NCBI GenBank assembly: GCA_951801955.1
Contig: CATOOV010000001.1
Coordinates: 1 to 64,000, forward strand
Direction of reading: 5' to 3'
DNA: 64,000 nucleotides
DNA from: an uncultured Lachnospiraceae bacterium
GTDB taxonomy: Bacteria > Bacillota > Clostridia > Lachnospirales > Lachnospiraceae
Positions 17,034-26,407 of this stretch are shown piece by piece (the first letter of the stretch is position 1; every line of letters begins with the position of its first letter). Both the position numbers and the translations under genes were made by a program. The notes under the pieces were generated by a model. It was not told the DNA's origin. It was given only the letters and a program-made list of their open reading frames with translations, and searched no databases.

Positions 17034-17051
17034 ATTTCCAAAGGAGAATAT

Positions 17052-17960
17052 ATGGAAGCAAATTTAAAATCTGGTTTTGTGACACTGGTCGGCAGGCCGA
17101 ATGTGGGAAAATCCACATTGATGAATCGCCTGATTGGTCAGAAAATTGCAATTACCTCTAAAAAACCCCAGACTACCAGGAATCGGATTCAGACCGTGTA
17201 TACAGAGGAAGGCAAAGGGCAGATTGTATTTTTAGATACTCCTGGCATCCACAAAGCAAAAAACAAATTGGGGGAGTATATGGTAAATGTTGCCGAGCGC
17301 ACATTGAACGAGGTGGATGTGATACTTTGGCTGGTGGAACCCTCGAATTTTATCGGGGCAGGAGAGCGGCATATTTTAGAAAAACTCAAAAAGACATCCA
17401 CACCGGTAATTTTGATTATCAATAAGACCGATACGGTAAAAAAAGAAGAAATCCTTGAATTTATTGATACCTACCGGAAACAATATGATTTTGCAGAGGT
17501 GGTGCCTTTGTCTGCGCTGAGGGGGGAGAATACGGAAATCCTTCCAGAATTAATTTTTAAGTATCTTCCCTATGGTCCCATGTTTTATGATGGGAATACC
17601 ATCACAGACCAGCCGGAACGCCAGATCGTCGCAGAGATTATCAGGGAGAAATCCCTTCATGCTTTGGACCAGGAAATTCCCCATGGAATTGCAGTCACCA
17701 TTGAGCGGATGAAAGATCGGAAGAATCAAGACATTATGGATATTGACGCCACGATTATCTGTGAGAGGGATTCCCACAAAGGGATTATTATTGGAAAAGG
17801 CGGAAGTATGCTGAAAAAGATAGGCACAAACGCCAGGTTTGAAATCGAGCGTCTTTTGGACTGCAAGGTAAATTTAAAGTTATGGGTAAAAGTGAAAAAG
17901 GATTGGCGGGACAGTGATTTTCTTCTTAAGAACTTTGGATATCGGGAAAATGAGAAGTAA
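17052..17960 (+). CDS. era: GTPase Era
   Basis: Essential GTPase that binds the 3' end of 16S rRNA and assists 30S assembly. The 302-residue protein shows G1 GRPNVGKST (14-22), G3 DTPGIH, G4 NKTD and the C-terminal KH domain with the GXXG-type loop (IIIGKGGSMLKKIG). AAGGAGAATAT precedes the ATG. Its position before yqzL and recO is the usual Firmicute cluster. Confidence 0.97.
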   Translation: MEANLKSGFVTLVGRPNVGKSTLMNRLIGQKIAITSKKPQTTRNRIQTVYTEEGKGQIVFLDTPGIHKAKNKLGEYMVNVAERTLNEVDVILWLVEPSNFIGAGERHILEKLKKTSTPVILIINKTDTVKKEEILEFIDTYRKQYDFAEVVPLSALRGENTEILPELIFKYLPYGPMFYDGNTITDQPERQIVAEIIREKSLHALDQEIPHGIAVTIERMKDRKNQDIMDIDATIICERDSHKGIIIGKGGSMLKKIGTNARFEIERLLDCKVNLKLWVKVKKDWRDSDFLLKNFGYRENEK

Positions 17961-18039
17961 AGATAAGAGGAATCATGCTATTTCTGCCAGATTTTTGTTA
18001 GTATAACGACATGTGGAAGGGACACCCTAATAGAGTAAG

Positions 18040-18120
18040 ATGAGGTCGACGCATTAAGAAAATATGATATAAAATATAGAAAACACCATATCTTGTATCA
18101 TTCGTTCTTAGTGCTGAAGC
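18040..18120. repeat. Dispersed repeat C, copy 1
   Basis: On the minus strand GGGGCTTCAG...GATACAAGATATGG parallels the left half of the palindrome at 30296-30391, sharing the exact 12-mer TACAAGATATGG. It occupies most of the era-yqzL gap (17961-18223), which holds no other gene. Confidence 0.4.
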
Positions 18121-18223
18121 CCCAGATAAATGCTGTAGAGCCGTTTTATGATTTGAAATACTGCGCGTAGGCGCGCTCTTGCGGTGAACAGTAGAAGAAA
18201 ACAGAAGAACAGGGGGATTCCAT

Positions 18224-18439
18224 ATGATCGAGCAGGAATGGATGAAATTTGCAAGTACAGGAAGTGTAAGAGATTATTTAGATTATAAGAGCCATCAGGG
18301 GGTGGAAAGGATCTGTAAAGATGCCACAAACTCCATGCTGGCTGGAAGAAATAGTACAGGCAGGAGCGTGAATGGGTATGGGGCAAGCCATAGTGCTGAC
18401 AGGCATGGTGTTGTCGGCAGTCCCGGTGGGGGAATATGA
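18224..18439 (+). CDS. yqzL: YqzL-family small protein
   Basis: A 71-residue ORF starting MIEQEWMKFASTGSVRDYL. This resembles Bacillus subtilis YqzL (pattern W..F..TG....YL.), which also lies between era and recO. The conserved part is only the first ~25 residues; the Ser/Gly-rich tail overlaps the recO start in another frame, implying translational coupling. A GGGGG run precedes the ATG. Function of the family is unknown to me. Confidence 0.75.
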   Translation: MIEQEWMKFASTGSVRDYLDYKSHQGVERICKDATNSMLAGRNSTGRSVNGYGASHSADRHGVVGSPGGGI

Positions 18440-19169
18440 TAAAAGAATTACAATTTTGACGAAGGAAAGAGGAAAAATATCTGCTTTTGCCAGAGGCGCC
18501 AGACGCCCAAACAGCCAGCTTCTTGCAGCGGGCAATCCTTTTTCCTTCGGCAATTTTGAGACCTATGAGGGACGAAGTTCCTATACAGTGGTAAAGGCAG
18601 ATATTTCAAATTATTTCACAAGGCTTGCCCAAGATTTGGAGGGTGCCTACTATGGATTTTATTTTATGGAAATGGCAGAGTATTATGCCAGAGAAAATTC
18701 AGATGCAGTACATATGTTAAAGCTATTATACCAGTCCTTGCGTGCCTTGGAGAGCAAAAGGCTGGATAATCGGCTGGTGCGTCGGATTTTTGAATTGAAA
18801 ATGATGGTGGCTAACGGAGAATATCCCAATGTTTTTTCCTGCCTGAAATGTGGAAAAGGGGATAATCTCCGATATTTTCATATAAAAACGGGAGGAACGC
18901 TCTGTGAAAGCTGTGGGAGCCCTCTGGATTCCAGGTATTTGGATGAATCCACACTGTATACCCTTCAGTTTATTATTACCACAAAGGTAGAAAAACTGTA
19001 TACCTTTACCGTTTCTACACAGGTGTTAAAAGCGTTGGAAGAGCTGATGGATGAGTATATGGCATTTTATATTGACCGGGAATTCCATGCGCTAAAGGTA
19101 TTGGAAGAGAATAAGGATTTTGCCTCACAAGCAGTTGCAATAAATTGCCGAAAAGAGTATAATATTTGA
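18372..19169 (+). CDS. recO: DNA repair protein RecO
   Basis: Loads RecA onto SSB-coated single-stranded DNA with RecR and anneals complementary strands. The 265-residue protein has the N-terminal OB fold (VLTGMVLSAVPVGEYDKRITI), helical middle, and a zinc site CLKCGK...CESCG. AGGAG lies five bases before the ATG at 18372; a second ATG at 18378 is possible. The start lies inside yqzL, 68 bases of overlap. Confidence 0.95.
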   Translation: MGMGQAIVLTGMVLSAVPVGEYDKRITILTKERGKISAFARGARRPNSQLLAAGNPFSFGNFETYEGRSSYTVVKADISNYFTRLAQDLEGAYYGFYFMEMAEYYARENSDAVHMLKLLYQSLRALESKRLDNRLVRRIFELKMMVANGEYPNVFSCLKCGKGDNLRYFHIKTGGTLCESCGSPLDSRYLDESTLYTLQFIITTKVEKLYTFTVSTQVLKALEELMDEYMAFYIDREFHALKVLEENKDFASQAVAINCRKEYNI

Positions 19170-19200
19170 GATTCACGTTAAGACTTTGAGGAGGTTGATT

Positions 19201-19821
19201 ATGAAAAAAATAATTTCCATCAGTCTGGTTTGTCTGTTGATAACCGGATTATTCAGCGCATGCGGAAAATCTTTGGAAGCGGACCGTGATACTGTATACA
19301 TTCAGAAAAAGGGTACCGTGGTTGGTGCAGCTATTGCGGATTTTGACAAAGATTATTATGAAGAAGGAGAGCTGAAATCCTTTGTGGAAGAAAAGGTGCA
19401 GGAATATCAGGGAGGACATGGAAAAAATAGTGTTGCAATTGATAATTTTTCTGTTGAAAAGGGTGTGGCAAAGCTGTATATGAAGTATGCAGACTGTGAA
19501 AATTATCAGGAATTTAATGATGTGACCTTATTTTCCGGGACAGTTCCACAGGCGTTGGCGGCAGGGTTCGATTTTAACACCAAATTTACAGAGATCAAGG
19601 ATGGGAAAGCTGCGGGCAGTGTAGAAAATAAGACGATTGTAGATACCGATTACAAGGTAGTTGTTCTCAGTGAGAAAGTAGATGTAAAAGTGGACGGTAC
19701 CATTTTATACATGTCATCCAATTACACTACTGTTAAGGCAAAAGATACTGTATCGATCCAACTTCCAGAGGAAGCTGGGGACGGAGAAGAAATGTCTTTG
19801 TCATATATTGTATATAAATAA
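19201..19821 (+). CDS. Lipoprotein of unknown function
   Basis: ATG 19201 follows AGGAGG; the earlier track start (TTG) overlaps that site. The 206-residue product has a type II signal peptide with lipobox LFSAC (Cys21), then a soluble domain without a motif I recognise ([21 protein letters not shown]). It sits between recO and glyS, 28 bases before the latter, so is probably in the same transcript. Small lipoproteins at this spot are plausible in clostridia, but the role is not evident. Confidence 0.75.
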   Translation: MKKIISISLVCLLITGLFSACGKSLEADRDTVYIQKKGTVVGAAIADFDKDYYEEGELKSFVEEKVQEYQGGHGKNSVAIDNFSVEKGVAKLYMKYADCENYQEFNDVTLFSGTVPQALAAGFDFNTKFTEIKDGKAAGSVENKTIVDTDYKVVVLSEKVDVKVDGTILYMSSNYTTVKAKDTVSIQLPEEAGDGEEMSLSYIVYK

Positions 19822-19849
19822 GTGGGAAAGAAGAGAAAGAGGTAATGTT

Positions 19850-21253
19850 ATGGAAAAAACAATGGAAAAAATCGTAGCTCTGGCGAAAGCAAGAGGTTTT
19901 GTATATCCAGGTTCTGAAATTTACGGAGGTCTTGCCAATACTTGGGACTATGGCAATCTGGGAGTAGAATTGAAAAACAATGTAAAGAAGGCATGGTGGC
20001 AGAAATTTGTGATGGAAAATCCCTACAATGTGGGCGTGGACTGCGCAATTTTGATGAATCCACAAACCTGGGTGGCTTCCGGGCATCTGGGAGGTTTTTC
20101 TGACCCGTTGATGGACTGTAAAGAGTGCCATGAACGTTTCCGCGCAGACAAGATGATCGAGGATTTTGCAGAGGAAAAGGGGATGGAACTGGAATCTTCC
20201 GTGGATGGCTGGAGCCAGGAGGAAATGCATAAATTTATTGAGGACAACCAGATTTGCTGTCCCACCTGCGGAAAACATAATTTTACGGATATCCGCCAGT
20301 TTAACTTGATGTTTAAAACCTTCCAAGGCGTAACAGAAGATGCAAAAAATACGGTTTATTTAAGACCGGAGACGGCACAGGGAATTTTTGTAAATTTTAA
20401 AAATGTGCAGCGTACGTCCCGCAAGAAAATCCCTTTTGGTATTGCCCAGATCGGCAAATCTTTCCGAAATGAGATCACGCCAGGCAACTTTACATTCCGA
20501 ACCAGGGAATTTGAGCAGATGGAGCTGGAATTTTTCTGTGAGCCAGGTACAGATCTGGAGTGGTTCCAATATTGGAGAGGATTCTGCCGCGACTGGCTGC
20601 TTTCCCTTGGAATGAAAGAAGAAGAGCTTCGTCTTCGGGACCATGACCCGGCAGAGCTTGCCTTCTACAGCAAAGCAACGACTGATTTTGAATTTTTATT
20701 CCCCTTTGGATGGGGTGAACTGTGGGGAATTGCAGACCGTACCGATTATGACCTGACCCAGCATCAGAATACATCGGGGCAGGATATGAGCTATTTTGAC
20801 GATGAGAAGAAAGAAAAATATATTCCTTATGTAATTGAGCCATCCCTGGGCGCGGACCGTGTGGTTTTGGCTTTCCTGTGCGCAGCCTATGATGAGGAAA
20901 ATCTTGGTACAGAGGAAAAACCGGATATGAGGACTGTGCTCCATTTCCATCCGGCGCTGGCTCCTGTAAAAATCGGCGTACTGCCTCTTTCCAAGAAATT
21001 GAACGAAGGCGCAGAAAAGATTTTTGCCCAATTGTCCAAGAAATATAACTGTGAGTTTGATGACAGGGGAAATATTGGAAAACGTTATCGCAGACAAGAT
21101 GAAATTGGGACGCCGTTTTGCGTTACATACGATTTTGAGTCGGAAAACGATGGTGCAGTGACCGTCCGTGACCGTGACAGTATGGAACAGGAACGTGTAA
21201 AAATCGAAGGGCTGGATGCATATTTTGCAGATAAATTTAATTTTGGCGAATAA
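19850..21253 (+). CDS. glyS: Glycyl-tRNA synthetase (dimeric, GlyS/GRS1 type)
   Basis: Class II synthetase charging tRNA-Gly. ATG 19850 ([20 protein letters not shown]) follows AAAGAGGTAA; the track start 14 codons upstream overlaps the lipoprotein gene. The 467-residue protein has [17 protein letters not shown], a CxxC...CxxC insert (CKEC and CPTC), the motif 2 segment [12 protein letters not shown], and the anticodon-binding C-terminus ([21 protein letters not shown]). No T-box leader: the spacer is only 28 bases. Confidence 0.96.
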   Translation: MEKTMEKIVALAKARGFVYPGSEIYGGLANTWDYGNLGVELKNNVKKAWWQKFVMENPYNVGVDCAILMNPQTWVASGHLGGFSDPLMDCKECHERFRADKMIEDFAEEKGMELESSVDGWSQEEMHKFIEDNQICCPTCGKHNFTDIRQFNLMFKTFQGVTEDAKNTVYLRPETAQGIFVNFKNVQRTSRKKIPFGIAQIGKSFRNEITPGNFTFRTREFEQMELEFFCEPGTDLEWFQYWRGFCRDWLLSLGMKEEELRLRDHDPAELAFYSKATTDFEFLFPFGWGELWGIADRTDYDLTQHQNTSGQDMSYFDDEKKEKYIPYVIEPSLGADRVVLAFLCAAYDEENLGTEEKPDMRTVLHFHPALAPVKIGVLPLSKKLNEGAEKIFAQLSKKYNCEFDDRGNIGKRYRRQDEIGTPFCVTYDFESENDGAVTVRDRDSMEQERVKIEGLDAYFADKFNFGE

Positions 21254-21352
21254 TGGCAGAGGCAGGCATTGAAGCAATGATTGCGGGACAATAAAACGAT
21301 GGGGTTTCGCAATGGCAAAACAGTTGTATAGCAAAAAGGAGGAAAAGCAGAT

Positions 21353-23122
21353 ATGGAACAGATCTTGAACCTTATCAGCAGCCAGGTAGTCAAAGCTTTT
21401 CAAGAGAACGGCTATGATGAAAAGTATGGCAAAGTAACACTGTCCAACCGCCCAGATTTGTGTGAGTACCAATGCAATGGGGCAATGGCAGCGGCAAAAG
21501 AATATAAGTGCGCTCCTTTTATGATTTCAGATAAGGTGGCTGAGTATTTAAAAGGAAACGAGATGTTTGAATCTGTGGATTCTGTAAAGCCAGGCTTTTT
21601 AAACTTAAAATTAAATCCAGAGTATCTGGCAGAATATTTACGGCAAATGGATGCAGATCCCCAAAGGCTGGGCTGCAACCCATGTGAACATCCAAAGACC
21701 ATTATGATTGATTACGGCGGTCCCAATGTTGCCAAACCTCTTCATGTGGGGCATTTGCGCTCTGCCATTATCGGAGAAAGTGTCAAACGGATTGGAAAGT
21801 TTATGGGGCACCGCATGATCGGCGACGTCCATCTGGGAGACTGGGGGCTTCAGATGGGACTGATTATCACAGAGTTAAAGGAACGCAATCCAAAGCTGGT
21901 TTATTTTGATGAGTCTTATACAGGGGAATATCCCAAGGAAGCTCCTTTTACCATAGGGGAACTGGAGGAAATTTATCCCACAGCAAGCGGTAAATCCAAA
22001 GAGGATGAAGCATATAAGGAAGCTGCAATGCAGGCAACTTACGAGCTGCAGCACGGCAGGAAGGGATATGAAGCATTGCTGGAACACATTTTAAATGTCT
22101 CCGTCAATGATTTAAAGCGCAATTATAAAGACCTGAATGTCTCCTTTGAATTGTGGAAGGGGGAATCGGACGCACAGCCCTTTATCCCAGATATGGTACA
22201 GAAGATGAAAGACGATGGTTTTGCTTATCTCAGTGAGGGTGCGTTGGTGGTGGATGTAAAGGAAGATACAGATACCAAGGAAGTACCTCCCTGTATGATT
22301 TTAAAATCAGACGGCGCTTCTCTCTATAATACTACAGATCTTGCCACCATTGTCTGGCGAATGAAAGATTATGATCCAGATAAGATTATTTATGTAGTGG
22401 ACAAGCGGCAGGAGCTGTATTTTACCCAGGTTTTCCGTTGTGCCAGGAAGACAGGGCTGGTAAAGCCGCAAACAGAACTGGAATTTTTAGGATTCGGCAC
22501 GATGAACGGCAAAGACGGCAAGCCTTTTAAAACCCGTGAGGGCGGTGTGATGCGGCTGGAATACCTAGTGTCAAATATCAACGAGGAGATGTATCAGAAG
22601 ATTGCAGACAACCATACGGTAGAGGAGGCAGAGGGGCGTCAGACTGCAAAGATTGTGGCGCTTTCCGCTATCAAATATGGAGACCTTTCCAACCAGGCAT
22701 CCAAAGATTATGTGTTTGATGTGGAACGGTTTACCTCTTTTGAAGGGAATACGGGACCTTATATTTTGTATACTATCGTCAGGATAAAGTCCATCCTGAA
22801 GAAATACCAAGCTGAGAAAACTTTGCCCAAAGGCGCAAAGATTTTAGCGGCGCACTCTGACAGTGAAAAGGCATTGATGCTGGAATTAAGCAAATTTAAC
22901 GGTATGATGCAGGCGGCATTCGAGGAGACGGCGCCTCATAAGGTTTGCGCTTATATATATGACCTTGCCAATGCCTTTAACCATTTCTATCATCAGACAA
23001 AGATTATGGCGGAACAGGATGAGATGGTGCAGGCAGGTTATATCCGCCTGTTGGAGCTGACAAAAAGGGCTTTGGAAATTTGTATTGATGTCCTTGGATT
23101 TGAGGCGCCGGAACGGATGTAG
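21353..23122 (+). CDS. argS: Arginyl-tRNA synthetase
   Basis: Class I synthetase charging tRNA-Arg. The 589-residue protein begins with the ArgRS additive domain (LSNRPDLCEYQCNGAMAAAK), has the HIGH-equivalent PNVAKPLHVGHLRS near residue 124, and ends with the DALR anticodon domain finishing in APERM. AAGGAGGAAAAGCAGAT precedes the ATG. A strong terminator follows 10 bases after the stop. Confidence 0.96.
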   Translation: MEQILNLISSQVVKAFQENGYDEKYGKVTLSNRPDLCEYQCNGAMAAAKEYKCAPFMISDKVAEYLKGNEMFESVDSVKPGFLNLKLNPEYLAEYLRQMDADPQRLGCNPCEHPKTIMIDYGGPNVAKPLHVGHLRSAIIGESVKRIGKFMGHRMIGDVHLGDWGLQMGLIITELKERNPKLVYFDESYTGEYPKEAPFTIGELEEIYPTASGKSKEDEAYKEAAMQATYELQHGRKGYEALLEHILNVSVNDLKRNYKDLNVSFELWKGESDAQPFIPDMVQKMKDDGFAYLSEGALVVDVKEDTDTKEVPPCMILKSDGASLYNTTDLATIVWRMKDYDPDKIIYVVDKRQELYFTQVFRCARKTGLVKPQTELEFLGFGTMNGKDGKPFKTREGGVMRLEYLVSNINEEMYQKIADNHTVEEAEGRQTAKIVALSAIKYGDLSNQASKDYVFDVERFTSFEGNTGPYILYTIVRIKSILKKYQAEKTLPKGAKILAAHSDSEKALMLELSKFNGMMQAAFEETAPHKVCAYIYDLANAFNHFYHQTKIMAEQDEMVQAGYIRLLELTKRALEICIDVLGFEAPERM

Positions 23123-23129
23123 GGCAGAA

Positions 23130-23190
23130 AAAACATGGATCTGCTGCAATGGGAAAATTTCCTTGTTGCGGCAGATCCATGTTTTACAAT
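23130..23190. terminator. Bidirectional terminator after argS
   Basis: AAAACATGGATCTGCTGCAA (23130-23149) pairs with TTGCGGCAGATCCATGTTTT (23166-23185) with one wobble; A-tract before and T-run after. It also serves the convergent tautomerase gene. Confidence 0.85.
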
Positions 23191-23220
23191 TGTGTATCCT
23201 GATTCATGTATCAAGACATA

Positions 23221-23565
23221 TTACAAATTGTTCCCATTCCATCCCCAATTGGATACAGCTTCATATTTGATATAAATATGGTCTGTGGGAATGTCTAAGA
23301 CTTCCTGGAAAATATTGCAGATTTCCGCGGTCAGGGCAGAAAAAGCAGTTCTGTTCTCACTGCCAAATACTTTTACCTCCACAAAAGCAGTGGGGGTATC
23401 GTTTTTTCCTCGGAAATACAGATGATATTCTGGCTCAAAGCCAGTCATCAGCCAACTTTCACTTTTCCCAGGAATTAACGCGATTGCCTGTCCCAGACGG
23501 GAAACCAGTGTTTTTTCCTGTTCTTCTGATAATGGAATACTGAGTTTAGAATTGATAAACGGCAT
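23221..23565 (-). CDS. MIF-like tautomerase
   Basis: A 114-residue homologue of macrophage migration inhibitory factor / phenylpyruvate tautomerase. After Met removal the catalytic Pro1 is exposed (MPFINSKLSI), the track start ten codons upstream being wrong since GGAGG lies eight bases before ATG 23565. Shared landmarks are the Lys of IPGKSESWLM, FVEVKVFG, and the C-terminal IYIKYEAVSNWGWNG, which parallels the human YINYYDMNAANVGWN end. Bacterial MIFs are cytosolic here (no signal peptide); physiological substrate unknown. Confidence 0.88.
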   Translation of the reverse strand: MPFINSKLSIPLSEEQEKTLVSRLGQAIALIPGKSESWLMTGFEPEYHLYFRGKNDTPTAFVEVKVFGSENRTAFSALTAEICNIFQEVLDIPTDHIYIKYEAVSNWGWNGNNL

Positions 23566-23595
23566 AAAAGTACCTCCTGTTAAATTGTAGTGCAT

Positions 23596-23996
23596 CTGAT
23601 ATAAGGAAGTATATCACAGTCATAGGAGAGATGCCAGAGAAATAGATGCAATATGGATGGGAGGTACAAAATAGAAATAGAAGTTGTAAGAAAGAATTAT
23701 AAAGAAGCTATTATAAATGATTTTTTTGTTTTAAGCACCTGTTTGGAAGGAGAAAAAGTGACTCGCGTTATAAGCGCAGGCACTTACCGCCACTGCCTGC
23801 GGGGATTACGCCAGCATTGGAAAAACCTTGAATTTCCTTGGGTGCAATAGATTGTTGCTGGTTATTTTCTGTAAAAAATGATACTCTGGTAACGATGATA
23901 GGAAATCGCGAAACTCAATCATTTTGATATTTTGGTAGTTTCCTAATTACCTAGTGCAGTGACCCTAGTAATAGGACAGAGGAAGGAGCAGGCGTT
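23596..23996. other. Intergenic region with hairpins, no supported gene
   Basis: The 65-codon ORF at 23653 has no ribosome site of note and its second half is a GC-rich inverted repeat (GCAGGCA...TGCCTGC). A further hairpin TAGGAAA...TTTCCTA spans about 23900-23945 just upstream of the HTH gene. I see nothing else. Confidence 0.4.
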
Positions 23997-25082
23997 ATGG
24001 AAAAGAGTATTGGAGAAAAACTGAAGGATTGCCGCAGGCAATCTCATTGGACCCAAGAGGAATTGGCAGAACAATTAAATGTGACCAGGCAAGCTGTGTC
24101 TAATTGGGAAAGGGATAAAACGCTGCCAGATGTGTATATGTTGAAAAGGATCGCAGAAATATTTGATATGACATTAGATGAGTATATGGAAAATACCACA
24201 AAGGCGGAAGTAAAAATGCCAAAAATGCCGGGAATTTTTGCGTGCGCCTCTGTTGCAGCTATTTTGTTGTATCTGGTTCTTGGAGGAACGGCAGGGCGCT
24301 TGATGGTGGAAGTTTTGGTAGAAATGGTGATTATCTGTGTATTTTGCCAGTGTTTTGTCCACCTGTATTTATCCTATGCAGTGAAAAGTGGGAATTTTTC
24401 CATGTTGGCAGGATATGACAGCAAAGTAGAATACAATGTGGAAGAAGTGAAGAAAGTGTTTGTACAAATGGACTGTCACGTTGCCGTTTCTTCTTTTGGT
24501 TCTGTGCTGCTTTTGGGAATGTGTGCTTTTATTGAAGCAAAGCAGGCAGAAATTGTCAGTATCTGTGTGGTGTTATCTTATTGCCTGGATTTCACCTTGG
24601 CGTTGTGTTTTTATAATTATCGGAGTTTAGATAAAATAATGGTAAGAGAGATAGACAGGAAGATTGCAAAAGCAAGTTATCTGTCAGTTGGGTGGTTTGT
24701 TGGATATATATTTGTTTTCATAGGCGCCATATTTGTAAAGTTTGAATTGAGGTCGATTCGAAATAATTCGCCGCAAGCGGTTGGACATCTTGGCTGGATA
24801 TTTTTGTTTTTGGTTATTATTACAGCAGAATTGTTTTATGAACAGTACCAGGTAAAGAAAAAAATAAAAACGGGAAATGAATATAAACCTGGAACAGCCT
24901 TTTGGATCAGTACCATGCTCGCCGCAGCTGTTATATTTTGTATGTTATTTTGTAACTATTCAGACCCCCCTGAAAATAGCAATTCAGAACGTTCAAATTT
25001 ATTTGAAAAGGGATCAATTGCTATTTCCAGGGAGGTGATAATCCCCTCAGCCACAGACAGAAGCCTCGTAAGAGGCGAATGA
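23997..25082 (+). CDS. XRE regulator fused to a membrane domain, 3' end replaced by a repeat
   Basis: Residues 5-60 form a canonical XRE helix-turn-helix (WTQEELAEQLNVTRQAVSNWERDKTLPD). Residues ~75-320 contain about six or seven hydrophobic segments, so it is a membrane-tethered DNA-binding protein of the kind common in clostridia. From about residue 319 onward the frame runs into an element bounded by 18-bp inverted repeats, which supplies the last ~43 codons; the original C-terminus is therefore lost or was close to this point. AAGGAGCAGGCGTT precedes the ATG. Target genes unknown. Confidence 0.75.
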   Translation: MEKSIGEKLKDCRRQSHWTQEELAEQLNVTRQAVSNWERDKTLPDVYMLKRIAEIFDMTLDEYMENTTKAEVKMPKMPGIFACASVAAILLYLVLGGTAGRLMVEVLVEMVIICVFCQCFVHLYLSYAVKSGNFSMLAGYDSKVEYNVEEVKKVFVQMDCHVAVSSFGSVLLLGMCAFIEAKQAEIVSICVVLSYCLDFTLALCFYNYRSLDKIMVREIDRKIAKASYLSVGWFVGYIFVFIGAIFVKFELRSIRNNSPQAVGHLGWIFLFLVIITAELFYEQYQVKKKIKTGNEYKPGTAFWISTMLAAAVIFCMLFCNYSDPPENSNSERSNLFEKGSIAISREVIIPSATDRSLVRGE

Positions 25083-25125
25083 CAGCTTTGCTGGCTGTCT
25101 GTGGCTTGGGGTTCTGAATAGTTAC
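24952..25125. mobile_element. ~174-bp element with 18-bp TIRs (repeat family D, copy 1)
   Basis: GTAACTATTCAGACCCCC (24952-24969) and GGGGTTCTGAATAGTTAC (25108-25125) match inverted at 17 of 18 bases. Inside is a second hairpin AGCCACAGACAG/CTGTCTGTGGCT. A decayed relative at 57106-57212 shares the TCTGTGGCTTG core and a GTTAC end. No transposase, so MITE-like. Its left end lies inside the preceding gene. Confidence 0.6.
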
Positions 25126-25318
25126 GTTATTTTTTAATAGGATGCCACACTTCCATAGGCGGTGAGTACTTTGCGTATCAATGGCGGGAAGGTCCCCATA
25201 GGATAGTAAAGTAATCCTATTGGAATTTTTGGCAATTGGATGTTGCGGCAAATCATACATATTTTTTTGGGAGCAGAGAATACTATCAGGGAAATCACAA
25301 CAATGAAAGGAGATTCCC

Positions 25319-25504
25319 ATGAACCAAATATCAGAAAAAGAATTATCTGCTTTAAATGACCTTCTTACCGGTGAGGAACTTCTGATTAAGAAATTCCAGG
25401 TACTTGCGGACAACTGTAATGATACAGAAATCAAAGCAAAATTTACTGAAATTTCCAATGAGCACAAGGAACATTTCCGTTCCCTGTATTCTCAGTTAAG
25501 CTAA
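25319..25504 (+). CDS. Small ferritin-like / spore coat-type protein
   Basis: A 61-residue, mostly helical protein (SALNDLLTGEELLIKKFQVLADNC) resembling one half of the CotF-like or ferritin-like helical hairpins found in clostridial coat proteins. GAAAGGAGATTCCC precedes the ATG. The next gene encodes a clearer CotF-type protein, supporting a coat role. Too short for a firm family call. Confidence 0.6.
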   Translation: MNQISEKELSALNDLLTGEELLIKKFQVLADNCNDTEIKAKFTEISNEHKEHFRSLYSQLS

Positions 25505-25589
25505 AAGGAAAAAAGCCATAAAGTTTCGGCACTTTCGTGCGCCTTAAAAGGAAAATTTATAAACGGCAGGTGAAGATCAGGAGGAAAAG

Positions 25590-25655
25590 AGTGAAAGAAT
25601 TTGTTCATTCTTTTTGCGAACCGCCTGTTTGTGCTGAAATATGCACAGAATGGAG
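25590..25655 (+). ncRNA. Conserved two-hairpin leader, copy 1
   Basis: The ~65 bases upstream of the CotF-like gene closely match 28519-28587. Hairpin 1 is AAAGAAT/ATTCTTT; hairpin 2 is TGTGC/GCACA with a loop TGAAATAT; AATGGAGG follows. The two copies differ by an indel that breaks any shared reading frame, so it is conserved as nucleic acid, probably a 5' UTR element. Confidence 0.5.
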
Positions 25656-25661
25656 GAGAAC

Positions 25662-25937
25662 ATGCAGCAGTCATTTTATTCAGAAAAAGAAGTATTTGCA
25701 GATGCACTTACTGCAGAAAAAACAGCGACAACCCTTTACAACACATTTTCCAATGAATGTGTCCATGATAATGTGAGAAATGCCATTTTGGACTGTCTGG
25801 AAAAGGAACACAATATCCAGAATGAAGTATTTAATATGATGCATCAGAGAGGTTACTATCCCACACCTTCTGCTGAGACCCAGAAGGTAGAAGAGGCAAA
25901 ACAGAAATTTGGCCAGTGTATGGAGAACTTTCAGTAA
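25662..25937 (+). CDS. CotF-like spore coat protein
   Basis: A 91-residue protein starting MQQSFYSEKEVFADALTAEK; I choose ATG 25662, four bases after AGGAG in ATGGAGGAGAAC, over the in-frame ATG seven codons upstream. It shows the CotF-domain layout: two helices with a conserved Glu/His pattern (LEKEHNIQNEVFNMMHQRGYYP). CotF proteins belong to the spore coat and share a ferritin-like helical fold. Preceded by the structured leader shared with the gene at 28594. Confidence 0.8.
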   Translation: MQQSFYSEKEVFADALTAEKTATTLYNTFSNECVHDNVRNAILDCLEKEHNIQNEVFNMMHQRGYYPTPSAETQKVEEAKQKFGQCMENFQ

Positions 25938-25988
25938 AGTTCTGGCATTATAACTTAGAATTGGCTAGTGTGTGCCTTGCCACTGTAA

Positions 25989-26048
25989 AAAGAAAGGAAG
26001 AATCCTCCAACTGTATTGCCGACGGTTGGGGGATTTGCTTTCTTTGTC
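25989..26048 (+). terminator. Terminator after the CotF-like gene
   Basis: AAAGAAAG...AATCCTCCAAC pairs with GTTGGGGGATT..CTTTCTTT in one long interrupted stem. Between here and 26320 I see no gene; 26050-26095 (CCTATAGGAGAAAACGAAAA then TGCGCACG) loosely resembles repeat B. Confidence 0.6.
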
Positions 26049-26325
26049 ATCCTATAGGAGAAAACGAAAATGCGCACGTTTGTCCTCATAGGCTTGCGAT
26101 TTGCTACATATTGTCAGCAAACGGCGCCCCGCATCCCCGGCAAAGGCTCCCAGGAGGGAGTTCTCTATCTAAACCTATTGTTTCCAGTAACTTCCAAATC
26201 GTGGAAAATAAATTTTTCCATATCTTATGAGACCATTTCCAAGTTTGAAACATCTAATTTATGTAAAAACAAATAAGCTGGCCAGCAGAAAGGAAAGGGT
26301 GAAAGAAAAAAGAAGGAAGGATAAA

Positions 26326-26405
26326 GTGCAAACATACATCTTTCCCCCTTTATGTTTGCGCCTCAAATGAAAATACAAGCATTTTCGCTTGAGGCTTGGT
26401 GCAAA
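26326..26405 (+). promoter_or_regulatory. Overlapping hairpins directly before the sigma factor start
   Basis: GTGCAAACATA (26326-26336) pairs with TATGTTTGCGC (26351-26361). GCCTCAAATGAAAAT (26360-26374) pairs with ATTTTCGCTTGAGGC (26381-26395). TTTGCGCC can alternatively join with GGTGCAAA (26398-26405) next to the ATG. The stems overlap and would mask the weak ribosome site, suggesting translational control of the sigma gene. Confidence 0.45.
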
Positions 26406-26407
26406 TT

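Noticed and set aside
19822-19849. Glycine T-box or riboswitch before glyS
   Set aside because: The spacer is only 28 bases.
23653-23850. 65-codon ORF after the tautomerase gene
   Set aside because: Second half is an inverted repeat and no good ribosome site precedes it.
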